Below, piece after piece: positions 22,440 to 33,350 of a stretch of DNA of 64,000 nucleotides. A model generated the notes under the pieces. The model did not search any database. It saw only the letters and a list, made by a program, of their open reading frames with translations, and was not told where the DNA came from. Location: contig NC_135722.1 in NCBI RefSeq assembly GCF_964656455.1, forward strand, positions 47,386,628 through 47,450,627. Direction: 5' to 3'. Each line of letters starts with the position of its first letter. Position 1 is the stretch's first letter. The position numbers and the translations under genes were made by a program. Source of the stretch: Halichoerus grypus (Eukaryota > Chordata > Mammalia > Carnivora > Phocidae).

Positions 22440-22680
22440 TTGCACTTCTGAAAGATAATAAAATATCAATCGCTTTGCCGTAGCAACGGGTTTAAGAGAC
22501 TTTCTGAAGTATTGAATCGTCAGAAAAAAAATTTTTTTTTTTTTTGCTTTTAAGCACAGTGCATTATTAATAAAGTAATCCATTAGGTCGAGCAGTGAAG
22601 GGCCACCACAGAGAGGAAAGATCTGTTTTGCAAATGGTTAAACTTCTGGTTTTAAGATTAATTGCTTTCATTTGGACGCT
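22440..22680. promoter_or_regulatory. Putative conserved intronic element
   Basis: An AT-rich, non-repeat block with an AGATAA motif at 22454-22459, a GTAGCAACGG (RFX X-box half-like) word, and ATTATTAATAAAG/TAATCC words, inside GC-rich intron. Looks like an enhancer; inferred from composition and motif density. Confidence 0.4.
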
Positions 22681-23879
22681 TGCTCTTGGCCTAGCCATCT
22701 CCGCTTTACTGGAACTCAGGGTCCGGGCTTTCTAAATGCCGTCGGGCCTGCCTGTCAGCAAAGGAAGCCCTGCTCCAACTTTCCCGGAGAAAGAGCCCTT
22801 CTTTCCCTGGCACGGGTGCTTGAGCTAGCACTCGGCTGGGGGCCTTCCGGGGGAGGGGGGGGGGCTTGCAGTCTCCAAGGAGCAACGGGAGCTCCTGCCC
22901 TGAGCCCTGAGAACCAGATTAGTCCTCAGGCCATTGGAGAATCGGCCCTTGAGTACTCAGAGGCAGGCAGCAGAGGGTCCAGGCAACCCCAAGCACAGGG
23001 AGAGCCTTGGGTTGTGGGGGGGACTGGGCAGAAGACGCTGCGGGCGCCCTCTTGGGGGTGCGTGCTGGAGAAAGGCAGGTAAGCGGCCTCTGCAGCGGCC
23101 CCGTAGGAAGACTGGGGTGACCATAGGAAACAGCAGGCGGGTTGCAGAGCTAAACACCAGACATGATTCTGAGAGCATTTTGAATAAGTAAAATTGCCTA
23201 AGGAGAGTGGAGCTGGCCTGAGGAGGGCCAGACAGCGAGTCTTCAATTGTTAATGACCGCGATGAGTGTGGCCTCCGCAGTGGACCTGGTTCATCTGCCA
23301 GGGCGGGCTCTTGGCTATTCCTGGGGACTGACCAGCTTTTGCTCAGCCCTCAGCAGGACCTCCTGGGCTATGCCATCATGCCCCGGAGGGCAAAAGTCCC
23401 CGGGGTCTCTCCTAGCAGAGTGTGGCCGGGACCCTTCCTGGTCCCAGAGCTGGAGGCAGGGAGTGCGCCCTGATGCTTTTCCACGCCAGAGAGCCCAGCG
23501 GGTCGGCAGGAAGGCAGAGCCCAGCAGGCACTGGTGTCTGCCGAGGGCGTGTAAAGGCCTGGGAAGCCTGGCATGGTGGGGACCAGGCCTGACACTTGCC
23601 CGGGGCCTAGAGGAGGAGGGTGTCCGTCTGCAGCTAGACTGGCAGCTCTGGCAGTGGCTCCCTCCGCAGCTGCTGGGGACGAGGCTTCACACATCCTGAG
23701 CAGCACGGACAGCTGCTTACCCTTCCTGCCCCAGTTCAGCCCGGCAGAGAGCCTATAAAGACGGGTCTCCCTCACCCCCTCCCGGAGCCTTGTGTAAAGA
23801 AGCAGGTGCTTCTCTCTCTGTTCCCCGCTCTTCCGTTCATTTGCCCACACGGAACACTAAGGGGGGGGGGCGGGGGACA
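22681..23879 (+). other. LMO1 intron 1, GC-rich stretch
   Basis: Unique-looking, with G-runs at about 22850-22864 and 23860-23870. Open frames are overlapping shadows. Nothing functional identified. Confidence 0.5.
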
Positions 23880-24250
23880 GGGAAACAACATAAATTGGTC
23901 TGTCGTCCAGAATCCATGTCTCGCTAATGTACCCAGATTAACTCAACTGTAAATTGTCTCCTTGGATGGCAGTGTCTTGCTAAAAGTTTCCCATATGATT
24001 CATGATTTGGATTGCTTTTAACGGCTATTGGCTAAGCAAGCTGGTGACTGTACAAGGTGATGCAATTGGCATTAGTGAGGGGAGGCACGGGAGCGTGTAA
24101 TGCAGTCAATACTGCATTAACTACTGATGCCCAATTACAGGGAGTGGGAGAGAGCTTTTCAGGAGCATTAGGACTGGGGGAAGCTGAGATCACCGGCCGC
24201 CGCTCGCCTAAAAGCTTCACCCTTTGCGTGCCGGGGCTTGGCGCTGACGT
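23880..24250. promoter_or_regulatory. Putative conserved intronic element
   Basis: A non-repeat block with intermediate GC content. It contains GATTAACT, ATTAGCG-like, TGATTCATGATTTGG and TGCAATTGGCATTAG words, paired-homeodomain and POU-like, without repeat signatures. Function is inferred only. Confidence 0.4.
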
Positions 24251-24989
24251 GGCCACTCACTTGGCCTCTGTAGCTGCCTTTCTGTCTTACTGTCTCTTTT
24301 TTTCTCAACATGTCCCACAAAGATGCTTTTAGCACAAGGAAATGTGCGTTCTCCTAGAGCCGGGGCCTGCCTCTCATCCCTCAGAGAGCTGCTTCCCCAC
24401 CCCAGCCGGGGTCCCAGAGTCAGACCTGGAGGCCGCCCCACCCACTTCCATTTAAGGAGCCTCCCAGCAGGGCCCCATTTGTGAGTAGGACCAAGAAGAG
24501 ATCTATTTTGGTCTCTCTCCCTTGGAACAGATGGATGATTGCCAGCGGGCATGGGCGGCCACCCCTCTGTGGTCACAGGCAGAGGAACCTGAGGTTCGGC
24601 CTCGGCGCAGTGGGCTGTGCGTGCACGGCTGCTAGAGTTGGGAAGTGGCCATGGTTGGACGGGGCCGGGCCTTCTCTGAGCAGAAGAAAGAGCTGGGGAG
24701 CCTACTGAGGGGCAGGACCCAAGCCATTCTGGGGTCTTCAGCAAATGTGGGCCCCCTCCAGAGCTGCCCCCAAGGAGACAGCGGGCCAAGGCTGCTGTTC
24801 AGATCCACCTCCATGGCCCAGAGGAGCCACTGATCGGGAAGGAGATTGGAAGGAGTTAGGGAGGAAGGTAGAGAAAAGGGCATTGGTACCACAGTGTGCC
24901 AGGAACCAGTGGGCTGGCTGCCACTTCCACCGCCCTGCTAAGCTCTGCAGGTCCAACATGTCCACTGTGGGTTTGTACCCCGTGCCCAC
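24251..24989 (+). other. LMO1 intron 1, no feature recognised
   Basis: GC-rich single-copy-looking intron without identifiable repeats or exons. Confidence 0.5.
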
Positions 24990-25190
24990 CCAATGCTCGG
25001 GTTACTCTGCCTCTCTAGCTCTCATCTCTACAATGAGAACAGTTGCATCTAACTGGTTGGGTGGTTAATGAGAATGAAATGAGATGATGTCCATGTATAC
25101 ACCTGATAAACCAGAAGGAAGTCTCATGCTTGTGTGAGGTGACATTGTTCTCCACGCAGTTACACTATGATCAAATAATCCGGCGCCCAA
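24990..25190 (+). repeat. MIR-like repeat copy 1 with an extended tail
   Basis: Begins like a MIR ('ctctcatctctacaatgagaacagttgcatctaactgg') and continues with 'gtccatgtatacacctgataaaccag...agtctcatgc', which is homologous to 26620-26790 beyond the usual MIR end. Confidence 0.6.
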
Positions 25191-26619
25191 TGTGGTGCCT
25201 TGTTCACTCACTCTACCTCTTCCAGTTTATCCATCATGACCACTGATCACTGCTATCCAGGAGGCAGGCTGACTTCACTACTTACCACTAACCAGATCCC
25301 CAAGGCAGGTAACGTTGTAGGAAGAAGCCTCCAAGACCACTCTCTGCAAGCCCTTCCATCTATAGGGGGACAGTCAGGGCTGAAAGTGGGCAGGAGAGTT
25401 GCCCGGGCTCATGTAGGGAACCCAGAGCTTCAGCATCTTTCTGGGTTCTCTGCCCAGGTTCCGTGCCCTCTGATCTTTGCCCTGAGGCATGATGAGGCTG
25501 GGTGGTAGAAACGTCCGATTAGGAGGGACATCACCTGTCCTGCTGCCAGGTGCCTGAGCATCCCGGTTGTGGCCCCAGCCAGCCTGCTGACAGCCCACAG
25601 GACACAGTTCTGTCCTCAAATGTTAGTCCTGCTGGCAGGTGCTGATGGGCACTAACCTGGCCCGGGTCTTCATGGACTAGAGCAGCCCCAGAGGTGCATA
25701 TGGCATGTAGCCCATCCTGCCTGCCCGCCCTGCCTGTGGTGGAAGGACGCTGAGGCACAGAGGGCATCCTCCCCCCCTCGGGCTTAACTCTTCCCAGTGC
25801 TGCTAGAGTGAGTTGGCCTGGCAGGCCTGCACTCGGGATAGGAGCACACCAGTGGAGTCGGCTTGTATTGGCCTACAAGAGCTGATCTTACACCTGTCTT
25901 CCCAGCTCTGGAGTTCGGTGGCATCACATTGGTAGCGGGAAATCAGCCATGGTGGGACTATTAGCCCCATGGAAATTGGCGGAGCCAATTGTGAAGTGTT
26001 TATCAGCACACAACTGGATTGCATTCATCTGGGGCTCTGGCCCCACCTATTTCTGTTCTGCTGCCTGGCCTCCCCATCCCCCTGGCATCTTGCTCCTGGT
26101 GCTCACTAGAGCCAGGGCCCTGGTCTGTGCTGCCCTGGCGTTGTGCGCGAGACCCGGCCGTGCCGTGTTCCAGGCAGACCCCGCGACTGCCGCCGCGCTC
26201 TTGTTCATGGTGTCCCCCCTGCCTGGCATGCCCTTTCCCCTGTAGTTGGCCTTGCAGGAGCCTACAGGTGGCCAAACCCTCTTACAGACCATTCCAGGCT
26301 GTGCTCAGAGTCACATGCACCCTCCCTTGGTGGTCTTTTGTTGGAGCGCATTCATTTTGTGTTTTGTCTAAGGCAGGCGTCCACAGTGGCCAACACAACT
26401 TGGGGCAAATTAAAAGCAGGGGGTGAGAGAGGACTGAGCAGGCTGGTCCAGGTTGCAGGGGCAGATGTCCCAGAGTGCAGGCCTGCTGGGTCAGATTGGG
26501 TCACTAGCTCCTACCTCCTGCCTCTTCCCAGCTGAACTTCCTTGAGTGGCCTACTGTCTTCAGGCACAGCCTACTGGCATGCTTCAGGAGACCCGGGTGC
26601 TAGTCCCAGCTGACTGCGG
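25191..26619 (+). other. LMO1 intron 1, no feature recognised
   Basis: GC-rich intron with overlapping short frames on both strands. No supported gene, RNA or repeat. Confidence 0.5.
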
Positions 26620-26790
26620 TGTGACTCCAGACAACTTACTGGGCCTCAGTTTTCACACCTCTGTAATGGGAGCAGTGCCTAACTGGCACCTAATGTCCGT
26701 GTACACACTTGACCAACCAGGAAGCCTCATGCCTCTGTGCAGTGACCTTGCTCTCTGCACAGATGCAGTGTGATCTATTTGACCTTAGCC
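26620..26790 (+). repeat. MIR-like repeat copy 2 with an extended tail
   Basis: 'gtgactccagacaacttactgggcctcagttttcac' is MIR-like. The tail 'gtccgtgtacacacttgaccaaccaggaagcctcatgcc' aligns with copy 1 at 24990-25190. Confidence 0.65.
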
Positions 26791-26869
26791 TGTCAGTGTT
26801 TAGGGCTCATATAAACACACTTGCTATGTGTGAACCCTTACTTAAAAGTGAGGTGTTGTGCTCTGCCCA

Positions 26870-27070
26870 TGTATCAGCAAGTTATTGCTGCATAACCAAC
26901 CGCCCCACACCCAAACTCAGAGGCTCAAAACAACAAGCATCCATTTAGCTCTTGAATCTGTAGGTCAGTGCTTTAGGCTGGGCTTGGCTGAGTGGTTTCT
27001 CGGGTCTCAGCCGGACTGTCTCATGCCTGGCAGATGGCTGATCTGGACGCTGGGGGTGTAAGCGTCCCTC
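26870..27070. repeat. Old repeat fragment ('tattgctgcataac' type)
   Basis: 'gttattgctgcataaccaac...ggctcaaaacaacaagcat' matches the head of the element at 29355-29940. Probably an ancient LTR or DNA transposon; family not assigned. Confidence 0.6.
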
Positions 27071-27369
27071 ATCATCCAGCAAGCTCTTCCAGCCCGTTCT
27101 CATAGTAAAGACAGGTCAGGAGGGAGACTGGAAGTACACAAGGTTTCCTGAGGCCTGGGCTTGGCTCTGGGAGGTTTTCGCTTCGGCCACATTCTGTAGG
27201 CCAGAATGAATCCCAAGGCCAGCCCGAGTTTGGGGGTAGGATGGGGGCGGTCAGAGTCTGCTCTTGAAGGGAGGAGGTGGAAAGTCACATTGCAAAGGGC
27301 ATGCATGCCTACCAGCAGGAGGGGTAGAGAATTGGGGCCATTTCTGTACTCATTCCACCAAAGCATCTT

Positions 27370-27520
27370 CCACGTATGATCTCATTGAATACCCTGAACC
27401 ACCCTGGGAAAAAGCCACATGTATTATCCTCATTTCACAGATGAGAAAACTGCTCTCCAAAGAGGCTGTGTAATTGGTCGCAGGTCCCACACTTGCAAGT
27501 GCCAGAGTTCAGGCCATCTT
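27370..27520 (-). mobile_element. MIR SINE, minus strand
   Basis: 'tattatcctcatttcacagatgagaaaactg...gtaattggtcgcaggtcccacac' is the complement of a MIR core. Confidence 0.75.
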
Positions 27521-27569
27521 TACTGCAGGGTGTGCTCTGTCGCCTCCCTGTTGCAGCAGGTGGACTGGC

Positions 27570-27583
27570 GGGGGGGGGGGGGG
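27570..27583. repeat. Run of 14 G
   Basis: Uninterrupted G-run, followed closely by GGGGGG; a likely polymorphic or sequencing-difficult site. Confidence 0.85.
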
Positions 27584-27899
27584 TGGGGGGTGGTTTCAAG
27601 GGAGACGAGGAGGAGCCAGAAAGAGGATGGCTGGGGACAAGGGGAGGGAGGCTGGCTGGCCAGGGCAGTTTTTCCGGGGCTGCCATTGGAGGGCAAGCCT
27701 GGAGGGGAACCACAATGAGCTCAGCCCCCACTGCCTTCTCAGGCTTTTCCTCTCTGTCCTGCGATGCTACTGGATGGGTGGAAGGGGTGAGAAGCTCTGT
27801 GCTTACCCGAGCTGACTCAAGCCTGGGTCTATATGCAGATGCAGCCAGGCAGGAATCAATTCATTGGTTAGCCCCTCGCCTCAAAAACGGGGCAGTAAG

Positions 27900-28400
27900 T
27901 GGGCTGGTGAGAGGCCTGTGTACATTCATAAACCAGCTGATTGAAAAGCAATATTTCAGATAAATACAAGCCAGCGATCTATCAGTGGTTGTAATAAAAC
28001 CCAGGCTTCAGGCTGTGATTTTATTTTGAAATAATAAGAATTGCTTGATTCTTTTTACTTGAGTTACCATGGTAATTCCGGCGTGGAGCAGTGTTATATT
28101 GATTTAGAAAGTGGACAGTAATATTTCTTTTGTGTTATTCTGTTTCTAGGCCTTGATTTCTAATTTCCACTTGGAGATTACTTTTATAAATTTCTTAAGT
28201 CCTTCCACTTTTTTTCCTCTCACAGTATAATTTTCCTCTCATACGCCACTATGTTCTGAGCTTATTGGTTTGCTCTTATTTTAAATTAAACTTGCTGGTT
28301 TCAAATATTGAAATGACATCTTTGTCTGTGTCTGTACTTTGGTTTAGCAAAATATTACAGTCTGATGCTTTCTGCTTAATAATTTAAGGGAGGCATTCTG
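27900..28400. promoter_or_regulatory. Putative conserved intronic element
   Basis: About 500 bases of AT-rich single-copy-looking DNA. It includes AGATAA at 27958-27963, an RFX-like GTTACCATGGTAA palindrome near 28063-28075, and TAAT-rich segments. It stands out from GC-rich flanks that contain MIR fragments. Likely an enhancer; unproven. Confidence 0.42.
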
Positions 28401-28779
28401 TCGGCCCTCACTGGGTGCTGATAACTTATGACTCAACCAGCGCAGGCCTTAAACTCCTGACATTTTAATATTGTGGGGCGGGAGCAGCCTCCCCTCTGCT
28501 CGGAGTCTCAGTGGAGAAACACCCGTATGGTACCCCAGAAGGGAGTTTTAATAATTCAGCCTTGCCGGTTGGTGTGATGACTTGACGGAGAGGGGAGGGA
28601 GACCCGTTCTTCCCATGTAAGAGGGAGCAGCTCTGGCCGGGGCTCCTGCAGCCCATGGCTGGCACCTGCTTTGTCCTGTCTCTTCCCTCCCTGAATCTTT
28701 AAAAACTCCAATTCCTGATCCCTGGTGTCTGGGAAGGATTGCGTGGGGGCTGCCTACGGGTGCCATCTGGATGCTTGAT
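28401..28779 (+). other. LMO1 intron 1, no feature recognised
   Basis: Continuation from the AT-rich island into GC-rich intron; nothing identified. Confidence 0.5.
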
Positions 28780-28900
28780 CTCTGTTTCTCAGCTTCCCCA
28801 TTTGTAAAGCGAGTGGAACTAGTGTGGGCTTTGAGTCAGACAGACCGTGTTCAGATCCCACCTCTGCCACTTCGTGATTCTGAATAGTGAATTGTAATAG
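28780..28900 (+). mobile_element. MIR SINE fragments, + strand
   Basis: 'cagcttccccatttgtaaagcgagtgg' followed by 'gggctttgagtcagacagaccgtgttcagatcccacctctgccact', two MIR parts in the same orientation. Confidence 0.75.
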
Positions 28901-29354
28901 TAGTTTTGACCGGTCAATTGGGTGTGATCACGACTCCCTTTTAGGGCCGTTGAGCCTTCAGTAGGCCAAGCTCCTGATGGTCTTACAGATGGTTGGTACA
29001 GTTCCATAAACTTTGTCAGGTTTTAGTGAGGAGCAGGGGAGAAAGCGGAAATGGTTATACTTTGAAACACTTACTCTGCTCCAGACACGCGTGGGGTTCG
29101 GAGCCCTGGCAGGATTGCTTTTTGGAAAGGACCTGGGCCTTGGCTTCAGGAGGTGGGTCAGCTCTGCCCACTTTCCCGGCCTGCCCAGCTGCAAGCTGGG
29201 GGAATCTGTCCTCTGGGCTCCTCATAGTACCCCATAGCAAGGACTGGACTCTGGAGGGAAACTCACAACAGTATGGCTTATGGGGCTGAGATGGGTCTGC
29301 AGGGCACCCCCTCTCTGGCCTGAGGAGAGGCCCCCGTCCTGTGTGGTATGCCAA
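28901..29354 (+). other. LMO1 intron 1, no feature recognised
   Basis: Short intron stretch without a supported feature. Confidence 0.5.
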
Positions 29355-29940
29355 CGTGGTAGTGTATTCGCTACCTATTGCTGCGTAACAAATTATTTCA
29401 CAATTGAGCATCTTAAAACAACACCCACTTGTTAATCTCATCGTTTCCGTGGGTCAGGAGTCCAGGTACAGCTTAGCTGGGTCCTCTAGCTCAGGCTTTT
29501 TTACAGATGATAATTGAGGCATTGGCTGGGGCCTGGTCTCATGTCAAGATTCATCTGGGGATTGAGCTTCCCAGTTCACTCATTTGGTTGTTGGCAGGAT
29601 TCAATTCCTCCTGGGCTGTTGGGCTGAGAGCTTGCATTCCTCACTGACTGTGGATCAGGGATAGCCATCATTTCTGTGCCACATGGGCCTCTCCAATATG
29701 GCAGCTTGTTTCCTTAAAACCATCGAGAGAGTGTCTGCTAGCAAGCAGGAAGTCACAGTCTTTTATAAGATATGACACATCTAATCACAGATGTGACATT
29801 CCATCACTTTGGCTGTATTTTCTTCCTTGGGAGCCAGTCACTAGGTCCAGCTTGAACTCAAGGAACTGGGGGTATTACATAAGGTCATGAGCACCAGAAA
29901 ATGGGATCGTTGGGGACCATCTTAGATATCAGCCTACCGT
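29355..29940. repeat. Ancient interspersed repeat, nearly full length
   Basis: Starts 'gctacctattgctgcgtaacaaattatttc', has 'tccgtgggtcaggagtccag', 'cacatgggcctctccaatatggcag', and ends 'ggaccatcttagatatcagcctacc'. This is a well-known mammalian repeat pattern whose name I am not sure of (LTR or DNA transposon). Confidence 0.65.
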
Positions 29941-30059
29941 GAGAGGTCAGCAAACTCTGGCCGCAGGTGGCCAACAGTTTAGTTGCCCCCAGAGAGAATG
30001 AAACGTCAGCTCCATCCCCAGAAGGCCCGTTGCCTCTGCCTCACACCAGGGAAGGCCAC

Positions 30060-30215
30060 GGATGTCTCAAAGCCTTTCATGAAATCTTCACAGCCCCCTT
30101 GGGAGGCTGGGAGCTCAAACACTAGCTCCATTTTGCAGAGGAGTAGGTTGTGCTCAGAGAGGGAAAGACACTTGCCTAGGATAGCCCGGCAAGTCGGTAT
30201 GTGGCAGAGTTCAGA
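30060..30215 (-). mobile_element. MIR SINE, minus strand
   Basis: 'ctccattttgcagaggagtaggttgtgctcagagagg...gtatgtggcagagttcagatgagaaccagg' matches the MIR complement. Confidence 0.75.
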
Positions 30216-31295
30216 TGAGAACCAGGCCTCCACCTCCCGTGAGCCTGGGGAGGTGGTGGTAAAGGCACTCCCAGGCCTCCCCAGCCCTGGTGGTGAGAGG
30301 CAATAGCACTGACTGTAAGCACAAGCAGGGACCAGGACCGGGGATGGGAACTGCTAGATTCCTCGTGTCACAGATGGTAGGTTTGTGGGGGACATTGGGA
30401 GCCTGCCGCGCAGCTGTCTGTTACCCTAGGGCCTCTCTTCTCACTCAGTGGTGACCCTGGGAGAGGGGGACAGTGGTTCCTCCCTGAGCCAGTCTTCCTG
30501 CAGCTGTTGGACTGAGGCCCTCAACCCCTCCCCGGCTGTTGCCAGGCCAGGGGCAGCCAGCATCTTTGAGGCGGCCTGGGCAGAGACCACTTGAGCAGCT
30601 CTTCACATGGGAGCAGGACTGATGGAGGCTCTCCTGTGGGCTGGAGCCCAGGGCTGGGAGCCAGAACTCCTGCATCCACAGCCTGGCTCTGCCCCCCCAC
30701 CCCTACTGCCAGTCTGTCCCTGGGCAAGGCAGGCCCCTTCTACTCTCTGGGTCTGTGCTTCACCATTTACATTCAGGGGTTGCGGGCTGCTTGCTGCCTA
30801 GTGGTCCTGGGTATGGAGACATGTCTGTGGGGAATGAGTGTATTGAGGCCAAGGCCAGGAGAATAACCTCCCTGACCAGGTTTCTTTGTCTGTCTTTGGT
30901 GTCCTGGGGTCAGAGAAGTAGAGATCCCAGGTGAGAACATCTGTGGCCTCCGGCCCTCCATACTTGGTCTTGCCACCTTTGAATCCAGGTGGGCTGTCTC
31001 ACTTCCAGCTATTCCCAGGCAGAGCCTCAGCTAAGAGCTAGAGGGGACCCCTGAAGCAGGCCCAGAGCCTGGAGGCCAGTGAACCAGAAGTCACAGCCTC
31101 AGGCCTAGAAGGACCCTGATTAGTTACCCACCCCCCACCCCCCTTTTATGGCAGGGATACTAAGGCACCAAGAAGCATCTGGGTCCTCTCTCAGCTGAAT
31201 GTCTCAGAGATACTTTCAGGGTAGAAAAGTCTGAAGCCCAGCAGAGGCAGACTCCAGCCCATGACGGGATGCCAGATGGGCCTCTCCAATATGGC
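30216..31295 (+). other. LMO1 intron 1, mostly unique
   Basis: GC-rich intron without an exon. The last 20 bases (from 31276) repeat 'atgggcctctccaatatggc' found in the old repeat at 29683-29704. Confidence 0.5.
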
Positions 31296-31399
31296 AGCGG
31301 CCAGTTCCTAGTAGTAGATGCTTAGCAATTATTTGTTAAGGGAATAGTGAGTGAATGAATGAACAGGCAAAGGAGGTTGGGAGGGGAGCAGAGAGGATC
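31296..31399 (+). repeat. 104-bp perfect direct repeat, copy 1
   Basis: Identical base for base to 32251-32354. It contains an old L2-like 3' end ('agatgcttagcaattatttgttaagggaatag...gaatgaatgaac'). Confidence 0.95.
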
Positions 31400-32250
31400 T
31401 CTTTGCCTGTCGGTCAGAGGCTGTCTCTTGCAGGCAGCTCCTCTCGCTCCAGCCAGAAGCTCTTCCCCATCTGTGAGGTGTCTTGGCAGGGGCTAAGGCT
31501 CTGGAGGAACAGAGGGCAGGGGGCAGCTCTCCCTCGGGTACCGGCTTCTGACCTGGTACTCAGCCCAAGTGCAGAGTGTGACCTGCCTTTCTGCCCCATG
31601 GATGTTTTCACACTGTTCTTTGATCCTCAGAATGCTTTATCAGATCAGTGCTAAAATATGCCTGTGTGTGAGAATAACATCTCATTAATATTATTGAAAA
31701 TGTAAAAATAAAAAATATGATCGAGGAAAAAAATCAAAATTGGTTGAAATAATTAACACAAAGCAAAACTGGCAACAGTTAAGACTGCACCTGGCAAAAT
31801 ATGTTATTGACTAAAAATTGACGGAGGAATCAAATCTTCCTGAGAAAATTTAGATCTGCCAGAGTTGGCTCAGGAGATATTTTTTGGTAAAATAATTATC
31901 ACAGAAGAAATCTCAACGGTGTCAAAAGCTGTAGTTAATAAGATTTAATATGAGCCAAAAACTGATCATGAACCAAATAGTCACTTTAAATTTAAAAATA
32001 ATCAATCCCAATGAAAATAATTCCAAAAAGGAATTTTTTAAAGAAAATTGTTTTAAGTGCCAGGGGAAAAAAAAAAAGGAATTCTAGTAAAATAAAAATG
32101 GGGAAGGGGCAAAAAAAAAAATCTTCGTTTAACACTAGTGACTAGAAAATTGATCAAGGAATCAAACTGACTTAATGAAGCTCATTAAGAACTACTTTCT
32201 TGACAAAAAATCATCAATGTTAGTATAATTCTTATTAAAATATACGGTTT
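31400..32250. other. Segment between the 104-bp direct repeats
   Basis: The first 240 bases are ordinary GC-balanced intron. From about 31640 it becomes very AT-rich with A-runs (32071-32080, 32110-32121), unlike its neighbours. It matches no repeat I know and has no open frame of note. Confidence 0.55.
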
Positions 32251-32354
32251 AGCGGCCAGTTCCTAGTAGTAGATGCTTAGCAATTATTTGTTAAGGGAAT
32301 AGTGAGTGAATGAATGAACAGGCAAAGGAGGTTGGGAGGGGAGCAGAGAGGATC
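32251..32354 (+). repeat. 104-bp perfect direct repeat, copy 2
   Basis: Exact copy of 31296-31399, offset 955 bases. It ends shortly before a CAN SINE. Confidence 0.95.
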
Positions 32355-32374
32355 ACAAGGATTGCTTTGTCTCC

Positions 32375-32551
32375 TTTTTTAAGATTTTATTTATTATTTG
32401 AGAGAGAGCGTGCACATGCAGGGGGAGCAGCAGATGGAGGGGGAGAGGTAGACTCCCCACTGAGCAGGGAGCAGGGCTCGATCCCAGGACCCTGAGATCA
32501 TGACCTGAGCTGAAGGCAAACGTTTAACCAACTGAGCCACCCAGGCACCCC
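32375..32551 (-). mobile_element. CAN SINE, minus strand
   Basis: 'tttttaagattttatttattatttgagagagag' to 'gagccacccaggcacccc'. No clear target-site duplication was found; it lies directly against the LTR-like block. Confidence 0.9.
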
Positions 32552-33350
32552 AGACTTACACTTTGTTGAGACTATTTGTACTACTCTGGCATGTTTTCCA
32601 GCACCACCCAGCAGTTCTCCAATTCTCAGTGGACACAGACTAGGTGTCCTACAATTTAACTCAGTTCTGACACTATCTAGCATTAGCTCCTGCAGGTTTA
32701 AGGGCTCAGTCCCACAAGACTGCCCCCACTTCAGAGGCCAATCACAAATCCCAGTTGTCATCTCTACTTCTGATCGGCCTGCTATAAATCGGGGTTCCCA
32801 CAATCCCCTCCTCAGGTTAGAGAATTTGCTAGGAAAGCTCACGGAACTCAGGGAAACATTTTCTTACATTGACCAGTTCGCTGTATAGGATACAGATGAA
32901 GAGGTACATAGGGCGAGATCTGGGCGGGTGGTTCCTGAGCCCAGGAGCTCTGTTCCCCAGGGAACTGGGTTGCACCACCCTCCTGGCACCTGGGCGCATT
33001 CACCAACCCAGAGCTCATCAAGTCTTGTTCAAGAGTTTTTGTAAAGCTTAATCTCCAGCCCCCTCCCTGTCTTTCCTGGAGGTCTGTCAGTGCATAGGGC
33101 TGGAAGTTCCAGCCTTCCTATTGCTTGGTCTTTCTGGTGACCAGGACCAGCCCCACCCTGAGGCTAGCTGGGGGCCTTGCCTTAAGTCACCTTGGGAGCA
33201 TAAATGCAGGTGTGCTCATAAGGGGCTCCTCACAAATCACAAAAGATAGTCCTATCACTCAGGAAACTCCAAGGATTTTAGGAGCTCTGTGCCAGGAACC
33301 AGAGACAAAGACCAAATATATTATACCACAGCTACTCTGGGGAAAATAAA
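32552..33350. mobile_element. Ancient LTR-like repeat (possibly ERVL/MLT2 type)
   Basis: Shows 'ctaggtgtcctacaatttaactcag', 'cacttcagaggccaatcacaaatcccag', 'aggaaagctcacggaactcagggaaac' and ends 'gagacaaagaccaaatatattata'. I recognise this as an old endogenous-retrovirus LTR-type repeat; the subfamily is from memory and uncertain. No viral gene is present. Confidence 0.6.
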
